Shown here: one piece after another, positions 45,782 to 54,965 of the stretch
How the letters are laid out: each line of letters opens with the position of its first letter
Position numbering within the stretch: the first letter of the stretch is position 1
Made by a program: the position numbers and the translations under genes
Notes under the pieces: generated by a model
Database searches by the model: none
Told to the model about the DNA's origin: nothing
What the model saw: only the letters and a program-made list of their open reading frames with translations
DNA from: Bacillus oleivorans
GTDB taxonomy: Bacteria; Bacillota; Bacilli; Bacillales; JC228
Direction: 5' to 3'
Assembly: GCF_900207585.1 (NCBI RefSeq)
Contig: NZ_OAOP01000003.1
Location: forward strand, 1-64,000
DNA length: 64,000 bases

Positions 45782-46755
45782 TGAAACAAGTACATGTAGA
45801 ACAAATTCAAAAGGTAATCGAGGCTGTTAAAGGGAAAGATATTGAAAATATTTTCTTTGTTGCATGTGGCGGATCAATGGCAGCGCTATCATTTGGAGAT
45901 TATTTTGTTACAAAAGATACTGACATGCCAAGCTTTGTTTATACATCAAATGAATTTATTCACCGTGCACCAAAAGCATTAGGTGAAAAAAGTCTTGTTA
46001 TACTAAAATCTCATACTGGTACAACTCCAGAAACAGTTGGAGCTGCTACATACGCAAGAAGCAAAAGTGCCTTGACTGTTGCCATTTCAATGGATGTTGA
46101 ATCTCCGTTGTGTCAAGAGGCAGAATTTACTGTCCATTACAATTATAAAGATGGCTCTGATGCTATTGATTGTGAAATAGGTATTTATTACACGTTACTG
46201 TTTAAATTACTTAATCTTATTACGGGTGAAGAGAAATATCTCCGTGGTGTTGACCAGTTATCTAAACTAGGTGAGTTAATTGAACGTAATCAAGCGAAAC
46301 ATAAGGATGTAGCTGACGCATTCGGTAAAAAAAATAAGCGTGAGAAGATCATTTACACAATGGCAAGTGGTGCGTATATCCACCACGCTTATTCATTCAC
46401 AAGCTGTCTCTTGATGGAAATGCTTTGGGTCAATTCCAATGCTATTCATTCGGGCGAATATTTCCACGGTCCATTTGAAATCACTGATTATGATGTACCA
46501 TTTTTAATGGTAGTTGGAGAAGGACCAAGTACACCACTTGATCAACGTGCTCTAGATTTTGTTACTAAATACAGTGAAAATGTTGAAGTGGTTAACGTTA
46601 AAGAGTTTGATTATACAGGGGTAGACGAAGACCTAAAAGAATATTTCGGCCCTGCACTTGCCGGTCCTGTTTTACGATTATACGCTGATGGTTTAGCTGA
46701 ACATACTGGTCATCCATTATCGGTAAGAAGATATATGTGGAAAATGGAGTATTAA
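45781..46755 (+). CDS. frlB: Fructosamine-6-phosphate deglycase (SIS domain)
   Basis: About 325 residues closely resembling B. subtilis FrlB: ENIFFVACGGSMAALSFGDY (phosphosugar-binding loop), SLVILKSHTGTTPETVGAAT, IIYTMASGAYIHHAYSF, SGEYFHGPFEI and the C-terminal HPLSVRRYMWKMEY. It cleaves 6-phosphorylated fructosamines (Amadori products) to glucose 6-phosphate and the free amino acid. GGGAGGATTAAGGTA precedes ATG 45781; a longer frame from 45760 overlaps that site. First structural gene of the frl operon. Confidence 0.92.
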   Translation: MKQVHVEQIQKVIEAVKGKDIENIFFVACGGSMAALSFGDYFVTKDTDMPSFVYTSNEFIHRAPKALGEKSLVILKSHTGTTPETVGAATYARSKSALTVAISMDVESPLCQEAEFTVHYNYKDGSDAIDCEIGIYYTLLFKLLNLITGEEKYLRGVDQLSKLGELIERNQAKHKDVADAFGKKNKREKIIYTMASGAYIHHAYSFTSCLLMEMLWVNSNAIHSGEYFHGPFEITDYDVPFLMVVGEGPSTPLDQRALDFVTKYSENVEVVNVKEFDYTGVDEDLKEYFGPALAGPVLRLYADGLAEHTGHPLSVRRYMWKMEY

Positions 46756-46796
46756 TGTTTGGATAAAATAAGGGGATTCAATGAGGAGGGGTTTTA

Positions 46797-48077
46797 ATGA
46801 AGTTACTTAGATTTTTGCTTGTTGTGTTACTTAGTTCTTCGTTTTTAGCAGCATGTTCTTCCTCTAATGATAGTGATGGCGATGCTTCCAATGGTGATCA
46901 AGTAGTAATTGATTTCTTCCATCGATGGCCCAATGAACCAAGAAAATCATTTTATGATGAAAGGATTGCAGAATTTGAGAAGCTGCATCCACATGTAAAA
47001 ATTAATGTAGATTCTGTTTTAAATGATTCTTATAAAGAAAAGATCAGAGTGTTGGTTTCAAATGATGAGCTGCCTGATATTTTTGCATCATGGTCAGATT
47101 CTTTTGCCACTAACTTAGTAAGTTCTGGTCGTATTATGGAGTTAAACGACATCATTGCGGATGATCCAGAATGGTCTGGTAATATTATCGAGTCACAATA
47201 TGCTGGATTTACTTTTGATGAAATTACCTATGGAATTCCGTTTACGGTTGGTGGTAAGGCGTTCTTTTATAACAAAAAAATATTTGAAGAAAATAATTTA
47301 GCTGTACCTACCTCATACGATGAACTTATCGATACATTAGATCAGCTGAAGGAAGCAGGTTATGAAACACCTCTAGTCGAAGGTTTAACAAATGCCTGGG
47401 CCGTATCTCATTACATGGGAACTATTTTTGATAGAGTTATAGACCATGATGTACTAGTTAAAGACTATACCCCTGAAACAGGTGAATTTACAGACCAAGG
47501 CTATATTCGAGGCCTCGAAATCTTCAAAGAGTTAACCACTTACATGGGTGATGTTTCAACGGCTATAGATCATGAAACAGCTCGGAACATGTTTGCTGCC
47601 GGTGAAGTTCCAGTATTATATATGCAATTTGCAGAAGTTAAATATGTACAAGATGCTGGTGATGTTGAATTTGGATTCTTTAATTTCCCGCCCGTTGAAG
47701 ATGGAAAAGGAAGACCTGAATCACTTACCGGTGCACCTGAAGGATGGATGTTAAGTAAAAATGCACCTCCTGAAGCTGTAGAGTTTTTAAAGTTCTTAAC
47801 TTCAGAGGAAACAGCTAAAGCATTTACAAAAGCGGATGGGCAGTTAAATGCTATTAAAGGCGGTGTAACTGAAGAAAATTCAAATCCGACAAGTCTTGAG
47901 GCCTATCAAATTATTTTAGATGCATCAGATGTAGCCCCTTGGTTTGATAATGCGGTAGATATTTCAATTGCTGATATTTTCATGCGTGGCGGTCAAGAAC
48001 TAGCAACTGATCAAACTACTCCCGAAGAAATCATGAAAAAAGTACAGGAAGAAGCTGCTAAATTACGTAACCAATAG
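46797..48077 (+). CDS. frlO: Fructosamine ABC transporter substrate-binding lipoprotein
   Basis: 426 residues. The signal ends in the lipobox SFLAACSS (Cys ~20). The mature protein is a type 1 extracellular solute-binding fold (VIDFFHRWPNEPRKSFYDER, ELPDIFASWSDSF, FYNKKIFEENNLAVPTSYDE, LTGAPEGWMLSKNA). Position between frlB and two MalFG-type permeases makes it FrlO. No dedicated ATPase is in the operon, so a shared MsmX-type ATPase must energise import, as in B. subtilis. Confidence 0.88.
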   Translation: MKLLRFLLVVLLSSSFLAACSSSNDSDGDASNGDQVVIDFFHRWPNEPRKSFYDERIAEFEKLHPHVKINVDSVLNDSYKEKIRVLVSNDELPDIFASWSDSFATNLVSSGRIMELNDIIADDPEWSGNIIESQYAGFTFDEITYGIPFTVGGKAFFYNKKIFEENNLAVPTSYDELIDTLDQLKEAGYETPLVEGLTNAWAVSHYMGTIFDRVIDHDVLVKDYTPETGEFTDQGYIRGLEIFKELTTYMGDVSTAIDHETARNMFAAGEVPVLYMQFAEVKYVQDAGDVEFGFFNFPPVEDGKGRPESLTGAPEGWMLSKNAPPEAVEFLKFLTSEETAKAFTKADGQLNAIKGGVTEENSNPTSLEAYQIILDASDVAPWFDNAVDISIADIFMRGGQELATDQTTPEEIMKKVQEEAAKLRNQ

Positions 48078-48092
48078 AAATATTTGATAGGC

Positions 48093-48128
48093 ATTGCCCT
48101 AACTAGGATTTTATTCGGTTAGGGCAAT
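48093..48128 (+). other. Hairpin after the frlO gene
   Basis: ATTGCCCTAAC pairs exactly with GTTAGGGCAAT around a 14-base loop, with no strong T-run. It lies between SBP and permease genes and probably raises SBP expression relative to the rest. Confidence 0.65.
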
Positions 48129-48156
48129 TCTTCAAAAAGAAGGTGGGTTTTCCGTT

Positions 48157-49041
48157 ATGAAGTTTAAAAAGGCTTATATAACACCGATCTTATTCATGTT
48201 ACCAACCATTTTATTTTTAGGGGTATTTATATACATGCCGCTTTTTCAAAACTTTTATAATAGTTTTTTTGACTTTAGTGTATTTTCCCAATCGAAAGAA
48301 TTTGTTGGATTAAGTAAAATTAAAGAATTATTTCATGATGAGGTAGCGGTAACTGCAATAATCAACAATGTTAAATATGCAATCATCTCAGTGATCCTGC
48401 AGGTATTTTTTGCTTTAGTGCTGGCTTCCATTTTAGAGGATAAATTTTTTAGACGCTTCGCACCAGCTTTAAGAGTTATTTATTTTATACCAGTTATGAT
48501 TTCAATTTCTGTAATCGCTTTATTATTTGGATTTGTATATAATCCCCAAATCGGGTTATTAAATAGTTTCTTAGAATTAATTGGATTAGAGGAATGGGCA
48601 AAACCTTGGTTAGGTGATTCAACTTCTGCCATTTATAGTGTTATAGCGATGTCTCAATGGCAAAGTATTGGGTTAATTACGATGTTATTTATTGTAGCGA
48701 TTCAGAAAATTCCGAAAGAATTGTATGAAGCGGCAGAGATAGACGGAGCTGGAAAAATACGCAGATTTTTTAGTATCACTGTGCCACAAGTTAAAGAAGT
48801 AACCTTTGTTAATTTATTAGTTACCGTGACTGGATCTATTCTTGTATTTAATGAACCATACATTCTCACTAATGGCGGTCCGGGAAATAGTTCCATGACA
48901 TTAGCGGTTCACATGTATCAAACAGGGTTTTTTAAAGATGACATGGGCTATGCATCTGCATTAGCAACTTTTATATTCTTATTATCTGCAGTATTTGCGC
49001 TCATACAAATCAAAGTATCTAAAACAGGGAAGGAGGATTGA
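48157..49041 (+). CDS. frlN: Fructosamine ABC transporter permease FrlN
   Basis: 294 residues with six membrane segments. The MalF-type coupling loop occurs as YEAAEIDGAGKIRRFFSITV (near residue 189), and ILTNGGPGNSSMTLAVHMYQ near 235 is the usual motif after it. It forms the channel with the next gene. Its stop overlaps the ribosome binding site of the next gene. Confidence 0.9.
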   Translation: MKFKKAYITPILFMLPTILFLGVFIYMPLFQNFYNSFFDFSVFSQSKEFVGLSKIKELFHDEVAVTAIINNVKYAIISVILQVFFALVLASILEDKFFRRFAPALRVIYFIPVMISISVIALLFGFVYNPQIGLLNSFLELIGLEEWAKPWLGDSTSAIYSVIAMSQWQSIGLITMLFIVAIQKIPKELYEAAEIDGAGKIRRFFSITVPQVKEVTFVNLLVTVTGSILVFNEPYILTNGGPGNSSMTLAVHMYQTGFFKDDMGYASALATFIFLLSAVFALIQIKVSKTGKED

Positions 49042-49046
49042 AGAAC

Positions 49047-49937
49047 ATGATTAAAACGCAATTAAACAATTCAACTTCCCCACGTTCAATGGTTACTAAT
49101 AAAATGAAAATCCCAGTCCAAACACGAATTACAAAAAATATACTATTTCTCGGTTTGCTAATCTTTGCTTGTATCATTCTATACCCACTATTCTGGATGG
49201 TTATATCATCATTTAAAGGTTATCAAGAAATCTATAATAATGTTTGGGCTTTACCAACGGAGTGGAAGCTTGAAAACTATTCACTGGCATGGTCGAAAGG
49301 GATTTCAAGCTATTTTTTTAACAGTGTTTATGTTACGGGGTTAACGATTATTCTTACCGTATTCATTGGATCGATGTCTGCGTTCGTATTATCTAGGTAT
49401 AAAAATCGGTGGATTGACGCGGGATTATTGTTTACAATCGGTGGCTTAATGATGAATCCGCAAGTTGCTTTAATCCCATTATTTGAAATTTTGACAGTAA
49501 CTAACTTAATCGATACACACTGGGCGTTAATTCTGACGTATGTAGCCTATCGATTACCTTTAACGATTATTTTGATTCGTGCCTACTTTTTAACTGTACC
49601 TAAGGAATTATCTGAATCAGCATTAATGGATGGATGTACGGAATTCGGGATTTATTGGCGAATATATTTGCCGCTATCTGTACCTATTTTATTTACTTCT
49701 GTTATTTTAACAGCTTATTTTGCTTGGAATGAATTCTTATTCGCAACCGTTTTTATTAACTCTAGTGAGCTAAAAACAATTCCGTCTGGATTAATGGTCT
49801 TCCGAGATGCTCTTCGTACAGACTGGGGAGTATTGCTTTCAGGAATGGTCATTGCAACGGTTCCCATGATTCTTTTACTTATATTCTTACAAAAATATTT
49901 GGTTAGAGGTCTTGCAGAAGGATCTGTGAAAGGATGA
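49047..49937 (+). CDS. frlM: Fructosamine ABC transporter permease FrlM
   Basis: About 296 residues of MalG type. The coupling loop reads SESALMDGCTEFGIYWRIYL, with PKELSES before it, and there are six hydrophobic segments. AGGAGG at 49031 sits 10 bases before ATG 49047; the TTG at 49038 is too close to it. N-terminal residues 1-30 are hydrophilic. Confidence 0.9.
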   Translation: MIKTQLNNSTSPRSMVTNKMKIPVQTRITKNILFLGLLIFACIILYPLFWMVISSFKGYQEIYNNVWALPTEWKLENYSLAWSKGISSYFFNSVYVTGLTIILTVFIGSMSAFVLSRYKNRWIDAGLLFTIGGLMMNPQVALIPLFEILTVTNLIDTHWALILTYVAYRLPLTIILIRAYFLTVPKELSESALMDGCTEFGIYWRIYLPLSVPILFTSVILTAYFAWNEFLFATVFINSSELKTIPSGLMVFRDALRTDWGVLLSGMVIATVPMILLLIFLQKYLVRGLAEGSVKG

Positions 49938-49943
49938 TGACAA

Positions 49944-50783
49944 ATGAAACTAATAACAATTGGTGATAACGTAGTGGACTGCTACTTGGATCAACATAAA
50001 TATTATCCTGGAGGCAATTGTGTCAATGTAGCAGTTCATGCCAAACGGAATGGGGCTAGTAAAGTTGCTTATATCGGGATATTTGGCAACGATGAGCCTG
50101 CTGGTCATATTAAGTATGCATTGAGTCAAGAAGGGATCGATTATCATTTTTCTCGTGAAGTTTTTGGTATTACCGGACAACCAAAAGTTACATTAACAGA
50201 AGAAAATGATCGTGTATTTGTAGGTGGCCCTAAAAATACAGTTCAGCATAAATTTAAAATTCAGCTCATTCAAGAAGAGTTGGACTATATTAAAACATTT
50301 GATTTATGCCATGTGAGCTGCTATTCCTCAATGGAAAGCGAACTTCCTAAATTGTCTCAAGTGTCAAAAATAGCTTTTGATTTCTCAAACAAGAAAGATT
50401 TATCTTATATTGAGTCTATAGCTCCGTATATATCTTATGCTTTTTTCTCGGCTGCGGAACTTTCAGATGAAGAACTTGAACGATTCATCCAATTTTTAAC
50501 TTCTTTTCGCTTTGAAGTGATCGGATTGACTAGAGGTGGAAGGCCAGCGCTTTTTATCAAAAATGGAGTGGTGTATGAGCAGAAGTTGAGGGAGATTGAT
50601 GTTATTGACACAATGGGTGCAGGTGATAGTTTAATAGCAGGATTTTTAACTTCTTATATGAATGGTGACGATATCGAAGTTGCTATCGAGAAAGGAACAC
50701 AATCAGCTGAAAAGGCTTGTCAAACATATGGTGGATTCGGTTACCCCAAAGAAATGGAAATGATATCAAAACACCCTAGATAA
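49944..50783 (+). CDS. frlD: Fructosamine kinase FrlD (PfkB family)
   Basis: 279 residues. GDNVVDCYLD and YYPGGNCVNVAVHAKRNGA (~20-38) are the substrate-binding strand and glycine loop of PfkB kinases. The anion-hole/catalytic motif DTMGAGDSLIAGFL is at ~226-239. It resembles B. subtilis FrlD, which phosphorylates imported fructosamines at the sugar C6 so that FrlB can act. It follows frlM by six bases. Confidence 0.92.
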   Translation: MKLITIGDNVVDCYLDQHKYYPGGNCVNVAVHAKRNGASKVAYIGIFGNDEPAGHIKYALSQEGIDYHFSREVFGITGQPKVTLTEENDRVFVGGPKNTVQHKFKIQLIQEELDYIKTFDLCHVSCYSSMESELPKLSQVSKIAFDFSNKKDLSYIESIAPYISYAFFSAAELSDEELERFIQFLTSFRFEVIGLTRGGRPALFIKNGVVYEQKLREIDVIDTMGAGDSLIAGFLTSYMNGDDIEVAIEKGTQSAEKACQTYGGFGYPKEMEMISKHPR

Positions 50784-50825
50784 TGTATAATAAGGGTAAA
50801 TGATAAGGTATAGGAGCGAATTCTT

Positions 50826-51545
50826 TTGAGTAACCGCGATCCCATTTATTTATATGAAGAAATTATGACAGGAATTAAACAATATATTGAAGCAAATCAA
50901 TTGAATCCGGGAGATCGTATTCCGACAGAAGCTGAATTATGTGAAATATTCCAAGCAAGCCGAATATCCATTCGCCGAGCCATTAAGGAGTTGGTTGAAG
51001 AAGGAATCCTTGAAATTATACGAGGAAAAGGTACATTTGTTAATAAACCTCGTAAAGAAATTCATCTATTACATTTACAGGGATTCACAGAGGGTTTAAC
51101 CACAGAGAGTGATATTATAACAAAAGATATTATTTCAATGGAGAAAATAAAGGGTACACCCCATATTAATAAAATCTTTAATAATCAATATGATGAGTAC
51201 GTCGAATTAATCAGGAAAGTCTATCGTAATAACCAAATTTTAAGTTTGGATTATGCATACTTACCTACATCCCTATATCCCTCAATAGAAACCAAAATTA
51301 AACCAGATAGCTCTACTTTTAAGATTATTAATGACGAGTATCAAATGAAATTTAAAAAAGTTTGTAAGGAATTGGAATTTGTCCATCCAACAGAGGAGTT
51401 ACAAAAACACTTAGAGGTTAGCAGACTGACACCTTTAATTTTAGTAGATAAAGTTATTTATGATGAATGTTCAAATCCTGTTCATTATTCCAATTATTAT
51501 TTAATCGCAGATCTCGTAAAGCTGCGGTTGGAAACAGATTGCTAA
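50826..51545 (+). CDS. frlR: GntR/HutC family regulator of the frl operon
   Basis: 239 residues. The N-terminal winged helix shows NPGDRIPTEAELCEIFQASR then ISIRRAIKELVEEGILEIIR and GKGTFVNKP (residues ~25-77). The C-terminal UTRA ligand domain follows (EYVELIRKVYRNNQIL, LDYAYLP). Start TTG 50826 has AGGAG nine bases upstream. As the last regulator in the operon it probably binds the palindromes at 45651 and 45684 and is released by a fructosamine phosphate. Confidence 0.87.
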   Translation: MSNRDPIYLYEEIMTGIKQYIEANQLNPGDRIPTEAELCEIFQASRISIRRAIKELVEEGILEIIRGKGTFVNKPRKEIHLLHLQGFTEGLTTESDIITKDIISMEKIKGTPHINKIFNNQYDEYVELIRKVYRNNQILSLDYAYLPTSLYPSIETKIKPDSSTFKIINDEYQMKFKKVCKELEFVHPTEELQKHLEVSRLTPLILVDKVIYDECSNPVHYSNYYLIADLVKLRLETDC

Positions 51546-51569
51546 AATGGTGTAATAAGGGGTGAATAC

Positions 51570-52232
51570 ATGTACAAAGCTGTTATTTTTGACTTTGATG
51601 GTTTGATTTTGGATACCGAATCAGTTCATACAGCCATATTTCAAGAAATGTTTCAATCCTATAATTTGGAATTTCCGTTTGAAGAATGGATACAAAATAT
51701 TGGTACACAATCAGATGTTTCAATATATGATCTTTTGGAAAAGGAAATACAGCCAATTGATCGTGCAGAACTTAAAAGAATCAACGAAGAAAAGCTGCAT
51801 ACAAGGTTACACACATTAAAGGTGCGACCAGGTGTGGAACATTATCTTAAAGAAGCACAAGCCATGAATTTAAAAATTGGTCTGGCATCAAGCTCTGATT
51901 ATAAATGGGTTTCGGGCCATTTAAGCAGGCTAGGTTTATTGGATTATTTCGAGTGTATAATGACTTCAGACGATGTGGTTGAAGTGAAACCAAACCCAGA
52001 CCTTTACTTATTAGCTGCTAAAGAGCTAGAGGTTGAACCTAAATCATGCATTGCTTTCGAAGATTCAGCTAATGGTTCTCTTGCTGCAAAACGAGCAGGT
52101 TTAACTTGTGTTATTGTTCCGAATGAAACCACCCAACATTTAACATTTCCTGAAGTTGATTATCGACTATCCTCTATGACAGATTGTGCATTGTCTGACC
52201 TTCTTGAAAAATTAACAACCATAAAACAATAG
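51570..52232 (+). CDS. HAD superfamily phosphatase (beta-phosphoglucomutase-like)
   Basis: 220 residues. The HAD motif I is FDFDGLILDTESVH (nucleophile Asp at ~9, second Asp ~11), motif II is GLASSSDY near 110, and motifs III/IV occur as VKPNPDLYLLAAKELEVE and CIAFEDSANGSLAAKRAG. The alpha-helical cap puts it with PGMB-like enzymes (B. subtilis YhcW group). It may remove phosphate from a dead-end sugar phosphate of the frl pathway, which is inference. It follows frlR by 24 bases. Confidence 0.87.
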   Translation: MYKAVIFDFDGLILDTESVHTAIFQEMFQSYNLEFPFEEWIQNIGTQSDVSIYDLLEKEIQPIDRAELKRINEEKLHTRLHTLKVRPGVEHYLKEAQAMNLKIGLASSSDYKWVSGHLSRLGLLDYFECIMTSDDVVEVKPNPDLYLLAAKELEVEPKSCIAFEDSANGSLAAKRAGLTCVIVPNETTQHLTFPEVDYRLSSMTDCALSDLLEKLTTIKQ

Positions 52233-52377
52233 GTGGCAGAGTATTTTTTAACCAGTACCACTGTCACTTGCTCTATGAAGCAATTACTAGTGGTACTCAT
52301 TCTTTGTTGTGCGACCCTATTCCGGATTGTTACATTATCTCCCCCCCTTTGTGAAAATATCTAATAATCATTATAAA

Positions 52378-52412
52378 GCAGAGACAGCCCCCATAAAAAT
52401 ATCTCTGTTTTT
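52378..52412. terminator. Weak hairpin between convergent frl and amidohydrolase transcripts
   Basis: CAGAGA pairs with TCTCTG, followed by TTTTTAA. It corresponds to the perfect hairpin at 45365. A second dyad CCAGTACCACT/AGTGGTACT at 52252-52299 is also present in the 185-base gap. Confidence 0.55.
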
Positions 52413-52416
52413 AATG

Positions 52417-53643
52417 TTAGCTATTAGCACGCTCAATAACCTTTACCCCTTTATAATAAACGCACTTAATATCCTTCACATCTGTAATTTCTAATCCTGG
52501 GACACCATTGCTTACTATAAAACTAGCATCCGTTCCTGGTTGTAAGCGCCCATACTGCTGTTCTTTACCCATTAGTTCCGCTGGGTTTGCCGTAATTAAA
52601 GCTAAAATTTCATTTTCATCAAATCCGTTTTGTTTCATGAGCACCATACTAGGGGATGCGATTAGCATTAAAACGTCTGGTCCTCTTAGTGATTGGTCGG
52701 TAAAAGGGAGCCAACTGGTATCCATGTATGGAGGTAAATAGGCATCTGTTGCAATGGAAACGGGAATTCCCTTTTCTACTAAACGTAAAATTTCTTCTGG
52801 TGAATTTGGTGGAAGATGCGTACCTCCCATTGGAGTTGCTACAACTTTCACCCCTTGTTCTGCTGCGATATTCATGAGCTCCGCCGTAATTCCATGAGCA
52901 TGATGCAACACATCAATCTGAGCCTCTAAAGCTAATTTGATCCCCTCTTCACCCGCCACATGAGCCCCAATCTGTTTTCCCATTGCATGATAAATTTCAG
53001 TGATTTGTTTTAACTCCTCAAGTGAGTATATGATTTCGCCTGCACGGGGAACTTCATCGATTGTAAAGTTAGCAGGCGTTGCATTGATAAAAATATTTTC
53101 GCCAGGGTAATCGCTTTCCATTGCAATGCTCCGTACGATCAAGGAGTCGACTAAATCTTCTTTTCTAACAGACTGAGACTTTGTGAAGGAAGTAAAATGA
53201 GCCAATTTCTCAAAACCTATCGAAATACTAGTAGTGGCAAAGCAGATATCCATCGGAAAATCAGCAGAAATTCTTCTGTAATCTTCTACAGAAAAATCAC
53301 ATAATGGATGCCCGCACACTTGTTCACCAAGAGCTGTGATTCCTGCAGATAAAGCCGTTAGTAAGATCGCTTTTCCAGCATGGAAGTGGGTTTCAGGAGT
53401 GACTGGGTACAACGAAGTCGGAGCAAATTCAAGCAAATGAGTGTGACAGTCTACTAAAGATGGCGTGATCACGTGGTTTGAATAATCAATGACCAAAAAA
53501 TCATGATATTCGTGTTTAATAGTTTCCCAAGGACCAATGGCCGTGATTCTTCCATTTTCAATGGACATTGCACCGTCATGGATAGTTCCTGTCTTACTTA
53601 CCGTTACAAGCCGTTTACTTTTAACTATATATTTTAAATCCAT
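52417..53643 (-). CDS. Amidohydrolase (imidazolonepropionase/prolidase-like)
   Basis: 408 residues. VIDYSNHVITPSLVDCHTHL (~48-67) carries the first metal histidines. GAHVAGEEGIKLALEAQIDV and LHHAHGI near 225-245 supply further ligands, and SIATDAYLPP near 286 the catalytic Asp. This is the pattern of the imidazolonepropionase-related amidohydrolase group. It is 3 bases downstream of a Gate-domain membrane protein and probably in one operon with it. A remnant of its 3' end lies at 45405-45569. Confidence 0.87.
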   Translation of the reverse strand: MDLKYIVKSKRLVTVSKTGTIHDGAMSIENGRITAIGPWETIKHEYHDFLVIDYSNHVITPSLVDCHTHLLEFAPTSLYPVTPETHFHAGKAILLTALSAGITALGEQVCGHPLCDFSVEDYRRISADFPMDICFATTSISIGFEKLAHFTSFTKSQSVRKEDLVDSLIVRSIAMESDYPGENIFINATPANFTIDEVPRAGEIIYSLEELKQITEIYHAMGKQIGAHVAGEEGIKLALEAQIDVLHHAHGITAELMNIAAEQGVKVVATPMGGTHLPPNSPEEILRLVEKGIPVSIATDAYLPPYMDTSWLPFTDQSLRGPDVLMLIASPSMVLMKQNGFDENEILALITANPAELMGKEQQYGRLQPGTDASFIVSNGVPGLEITDVKDIKCVYYKGVKVIERANS

Positions 53644-53646
53644 ACG

Positions 53647-54744
53647 CTATCCCACCAAAAATGGAGTTAAGAAATAACCTAATATACATGCCGTGATCAC
53701 CCGAAGCACCGTTCCAATGATCGCTGCCTCTAGGACTTCTCTTTCATTTAGCCCGGAGCTTTGGGCCCAGGTAACCGGAACCTGACCGAATATGACAGAA
53801 AGCGGGAGACCAGAGTTCGCTAATACAAAGGAACCTACAATTAAGCGTGGATCAAGATTAGAGGCAAGTTCAGCTAATTGAGCCACTGCTAGTGTTGGCG
53901 CTGCAAGAATCGATACAATTCCGGTACTTGGTTCAATACTTAAAAACGAAAGAGCCGAAGAAAGACTTGTTTCGATCGGACCCCATATTCCAATAAACTT
54001 AAACATTCCAATAAAGAAAAAAACGGCCGCAACTGCAGGTATGATGATTAAAAAAAGAAGTTCTGCCCCTTCTTTTGCCGATGAAAATATCGTATCGAGG
54101 AATCTAGTTTTGGGTGTGAAATGTGGCAGCGCTTCCAATTCAACCCTGCGTGTATCCCGATAAATCGTTTTTGAAAGAATAAACGGTACGACAATTAAGG
54201 GAGCAAAAATGGAAAGGATCACAAGCGGGAATGCATTGATTCCAAAGGCTGATAAGGCAATCAGTCCTAACACAAAGGTTGCAAAGGACTGAGGCGACTG
54301 AATCATCGTGGCGACTGCTATTTTTTGCTCAGCTTTGGTAGCATTGGCTTTTACAAGAATGGGTCCTGCAATTTTTCCAGCCGCATTGATATCGCCAAGA
54401 ATATTGTAAACACTCGGAATAATAACAGACGGATTGATTTTGAACCATTTCATGATCGGCACAAAGATCCGAATCAAACCATCCGTGAATCCCAACCTTT
54501 CCAAGATCCTTCCGACAATGACACTCACGATAATCGCAATCCCCACTTCACTGGTCAAAAATATATCTACAACAACTGGTTTCACTTCTTTAATCATGGT
54601 ATCGAACAATCGAGAAAGTGTATGAGGTGAGAATAATAAGAGTGCCAGAGAAGCGATTACAAGCAATAATCCAATCATCTCATAGAGATTCCATCTTTTA
54701 CGGGAAGGGTTAGGCTGAGGAGCTGCCACTTTATGTTGTTCCAT
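53647..54744 (-). CDS. Nucleoside-recognition (Gate) domain membrane protein
   Basis: 365 residues with about nine hydrophobic segments. Two Gate-like repeats are recognisable: VYNILGDINAAGKIAGPILV (~120-139), with the following QKIAVATMIQSPQSFATFVL, and VGSFVLANSGLPLSVIFGQV (~303-322) in the second half. Gate-domain proteins include spore maturation proteins and nucleoside or amino-acid transporters. As it precedes the amidohydrolase it may transport that enzyme's substrate. It begins at ATG 54744 after GGGGGTA. Confidence 0.82.
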   Translation of the reverse strand: MEQHKVAAPQPNPSRKRWNLYEMIGLLLVIASLALLLFSPHTLSRLFDTMIKEVKPVVVDIFLTSEVGIAIIVSVIVGRILERLGFTDGLIRIFVPIMKWFKINPSVIIPSVYNILGDINAAGKIAGPILVKANATKAEQKIAVATMIQSPQSFATFVLGLIALSAFGINAFPLVILSIFAPLIVVPFILSKTIYRDTRRVELEALPHFTPKTRFLDTIFSSAKEGAELLFLIIIPAVAAVFFFIGMFKFIGIWGPIETSLSSALSFLSIEPSTGIVSILAAPTLAVAQLAELASNLDPRLIVGSFVLANSGLPLSVIFGQVPVTWAQSSGLNEREVLEAAIIGTVLRVITACILGYFLTPFLVG

Positions 54745-54831
54745 AGGTATACCCCCACGCTTTTTGGATAGTGTATGTACGGGCGAAGGATTGTGTGTTT
54801 GCCTATAAGATTTTCAGGAAAAATTATAGCT

Positions 54832-54965
54832 TGCCCCGGGTTTAATCATAACACCAATGGTAGAGGCTTCATTAAAACAAATTGAACCAGTAAAATGGGA
54901 AGAAGTCGGATATCTAGTAGCATTCTTAATTATCAGGTAAGTCTAGCTTTATCAATGCGACAGTA
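54832..54965 (+). pseudogene. Decayed 3' fragment of an SDR gene, copy of the gene at 27479
   Basis: The segment aligns with 28048-28230 of the intact SDR. TCATTAAAACAAAT and TGGGAAGAAGTCGG are shared, and CTAGCTTTATCAATGCG recurs at the end. A 57-base piece present in the intact gene (between two GAAGAAGTNGG copies at 28106 and 28163) is missing here with one repeat retained, and a frameshift follows. Nothing upstream of 54830 matches the rest of the gene. Confidence 0.85.
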
